From Burkholderiales bacterium (GTDB lineage: Bacteria > Pseudomonadota > Gammaproteobacteria > Burkholderiales > Burkholderiaceae_A), in assembly GCA_027486725.1 (NCBI GenBank), contig JAIXOP010000018.1, positions 1 to 57,661 of the forward strand: DNA of 57,661 nucleotides. The letters are read 5' to 3'. Of the stretch, positions 57,544 to 57,661 are shown piece by piece. The notes beneath the pieces were generated by a model, which saw nothing but the letters and a program-made list of their open reading frames with translations, did not search any database and was not told the origin of the DNA. Made by a program: the position numbers and the translations under genes. Position 1 is the first letter of the stretch; every line of letters begins with the position of its first letter.

Positions 57544-57661
57544 TGTGGAGTTGCCCCTATTAAACCGGACATGGTGCCGCTCTTTGGGCGCGGATGAACT
57601 GACGTGGTGATTTCATCCGCAGACCCTTGTGTGGGTGCCACTCGTTGTAGTCATTGAACCA
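57544..57661 (-). mobile_element. End of an IS3-family element, continuing beyond the window
   Basis: At 57544 or 57546 the sequence changes to TGTGGAGTTGCCCCTATT..., like the TG-ended termini of IS3/IS2-group elements, and the reverse strand carries a transposase C-terminus. The other end and target duplication are beyond the window. It has removed or displaced the start of the restriction-modification gene. Confidence 0.75.
57560..57661 (-). CDS. IS3-family transposase OrfB, C-terminal fragment in window
   Basis: The reverse strand reads WFNDYNEWHPHKGLRMK, then SPRQFIRAQRAAPCPV and stop (TAA at 57562-57560). The NDYNEWHPHKGLRMKSP ending is the hallmark of the integrase-core transposase (DDE) of IS3-type elements, just after the last catalytic Glu. 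The rest lies outside the window. Confidence 0.85.
   Translation of the reverse strand, partial: WFNDYNEWHPHKGLRMKSPRQFIRAQRAAPCPV

Overview
This 57.7 kb, GC-rich window most resembles the chromosome of a betaproteobacterium of the order Burkholderiales. The grounds are gene order and families recalled from that group: sdhCDA opposite mdh and acnA, a DUF2863-type protein behind acnA, the block tRNA-Val-thrS-infC-rpmI-rplT-pheS-pheT-ihfA-tRNA-Pro, and ppx opposite ppk. The genus cannot be told from the sequence alone.

Layout. 1-7.7 kb: TCA-cycle genes (sdhA, cut by the window edge, sdhD and sdhC leftward; mdh, a CitE-like lyase, acnA and a DUF2863-type gene rightward). 7.8-11.2 kb: a BtuB-like TonB receptor under a cobalamin riboswitch, then a QmcA/NfeD membrane pair. 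11.2-18.6 kb: translation genes with two tRNAs; infC appears to start at ATA. 18.7-25.2 kb: a phosphorus-economy block with PlcP-like phospholipase C, Agt-like glycosyltransferase and OlsB-like N-acyltransferase genes, Pho-box-like repeats in front of the first and third, next to divergent ppx and ppk. 25-32.9 kb: a large lipoprotein hydrolase, a ferric-type ABC permease/ATPase pair without a binding protein, a NodIJ-type ABC exporter and panD. 33-36.9 kb: a DEAD-box helicase, a Lon-N-domain protein and the ABC-F ATPase Uup, overlapping in series.

36.9-48.6 kb holds eleven consecutive leftward genes with junctions that overlap or are at most about 31 bp: a lipoprotein, a Zn-phospholipase C-like protein, a chalcone-isomerase-fold protein, a MATE exporter, the four-gene ligase-associated DNA repair set (exonuclease, ATP-dependent ligase, Lhr-type helicase, PdeM), a ceramidase-like membrane hydrolase and two exported proteins. 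48.7-52 kb carries two secreted alpha/beta hydrolases.

52.1-57.7 kb is an accessory region with signs of decay: a HigBA toxin-antitoxin pair, an alpha/beta hydrolase that has lost its export signal, the wreck of an McrB-like restriction gene (two frameshifts and a nonsense codon), a type IIG restriction-modification gene cut at its 5' end, and the end of an IS3-family element at the window edge.

Most notable are the Pho-box-linked plcP-agt-olsB lipid-remodelling module beside the polyphosphate genes, the long operon joining DNA repair to envelope/lipid genes, and the decayed restriction island. All family calls rest on reading motifs and on memory of families; no database search was run.
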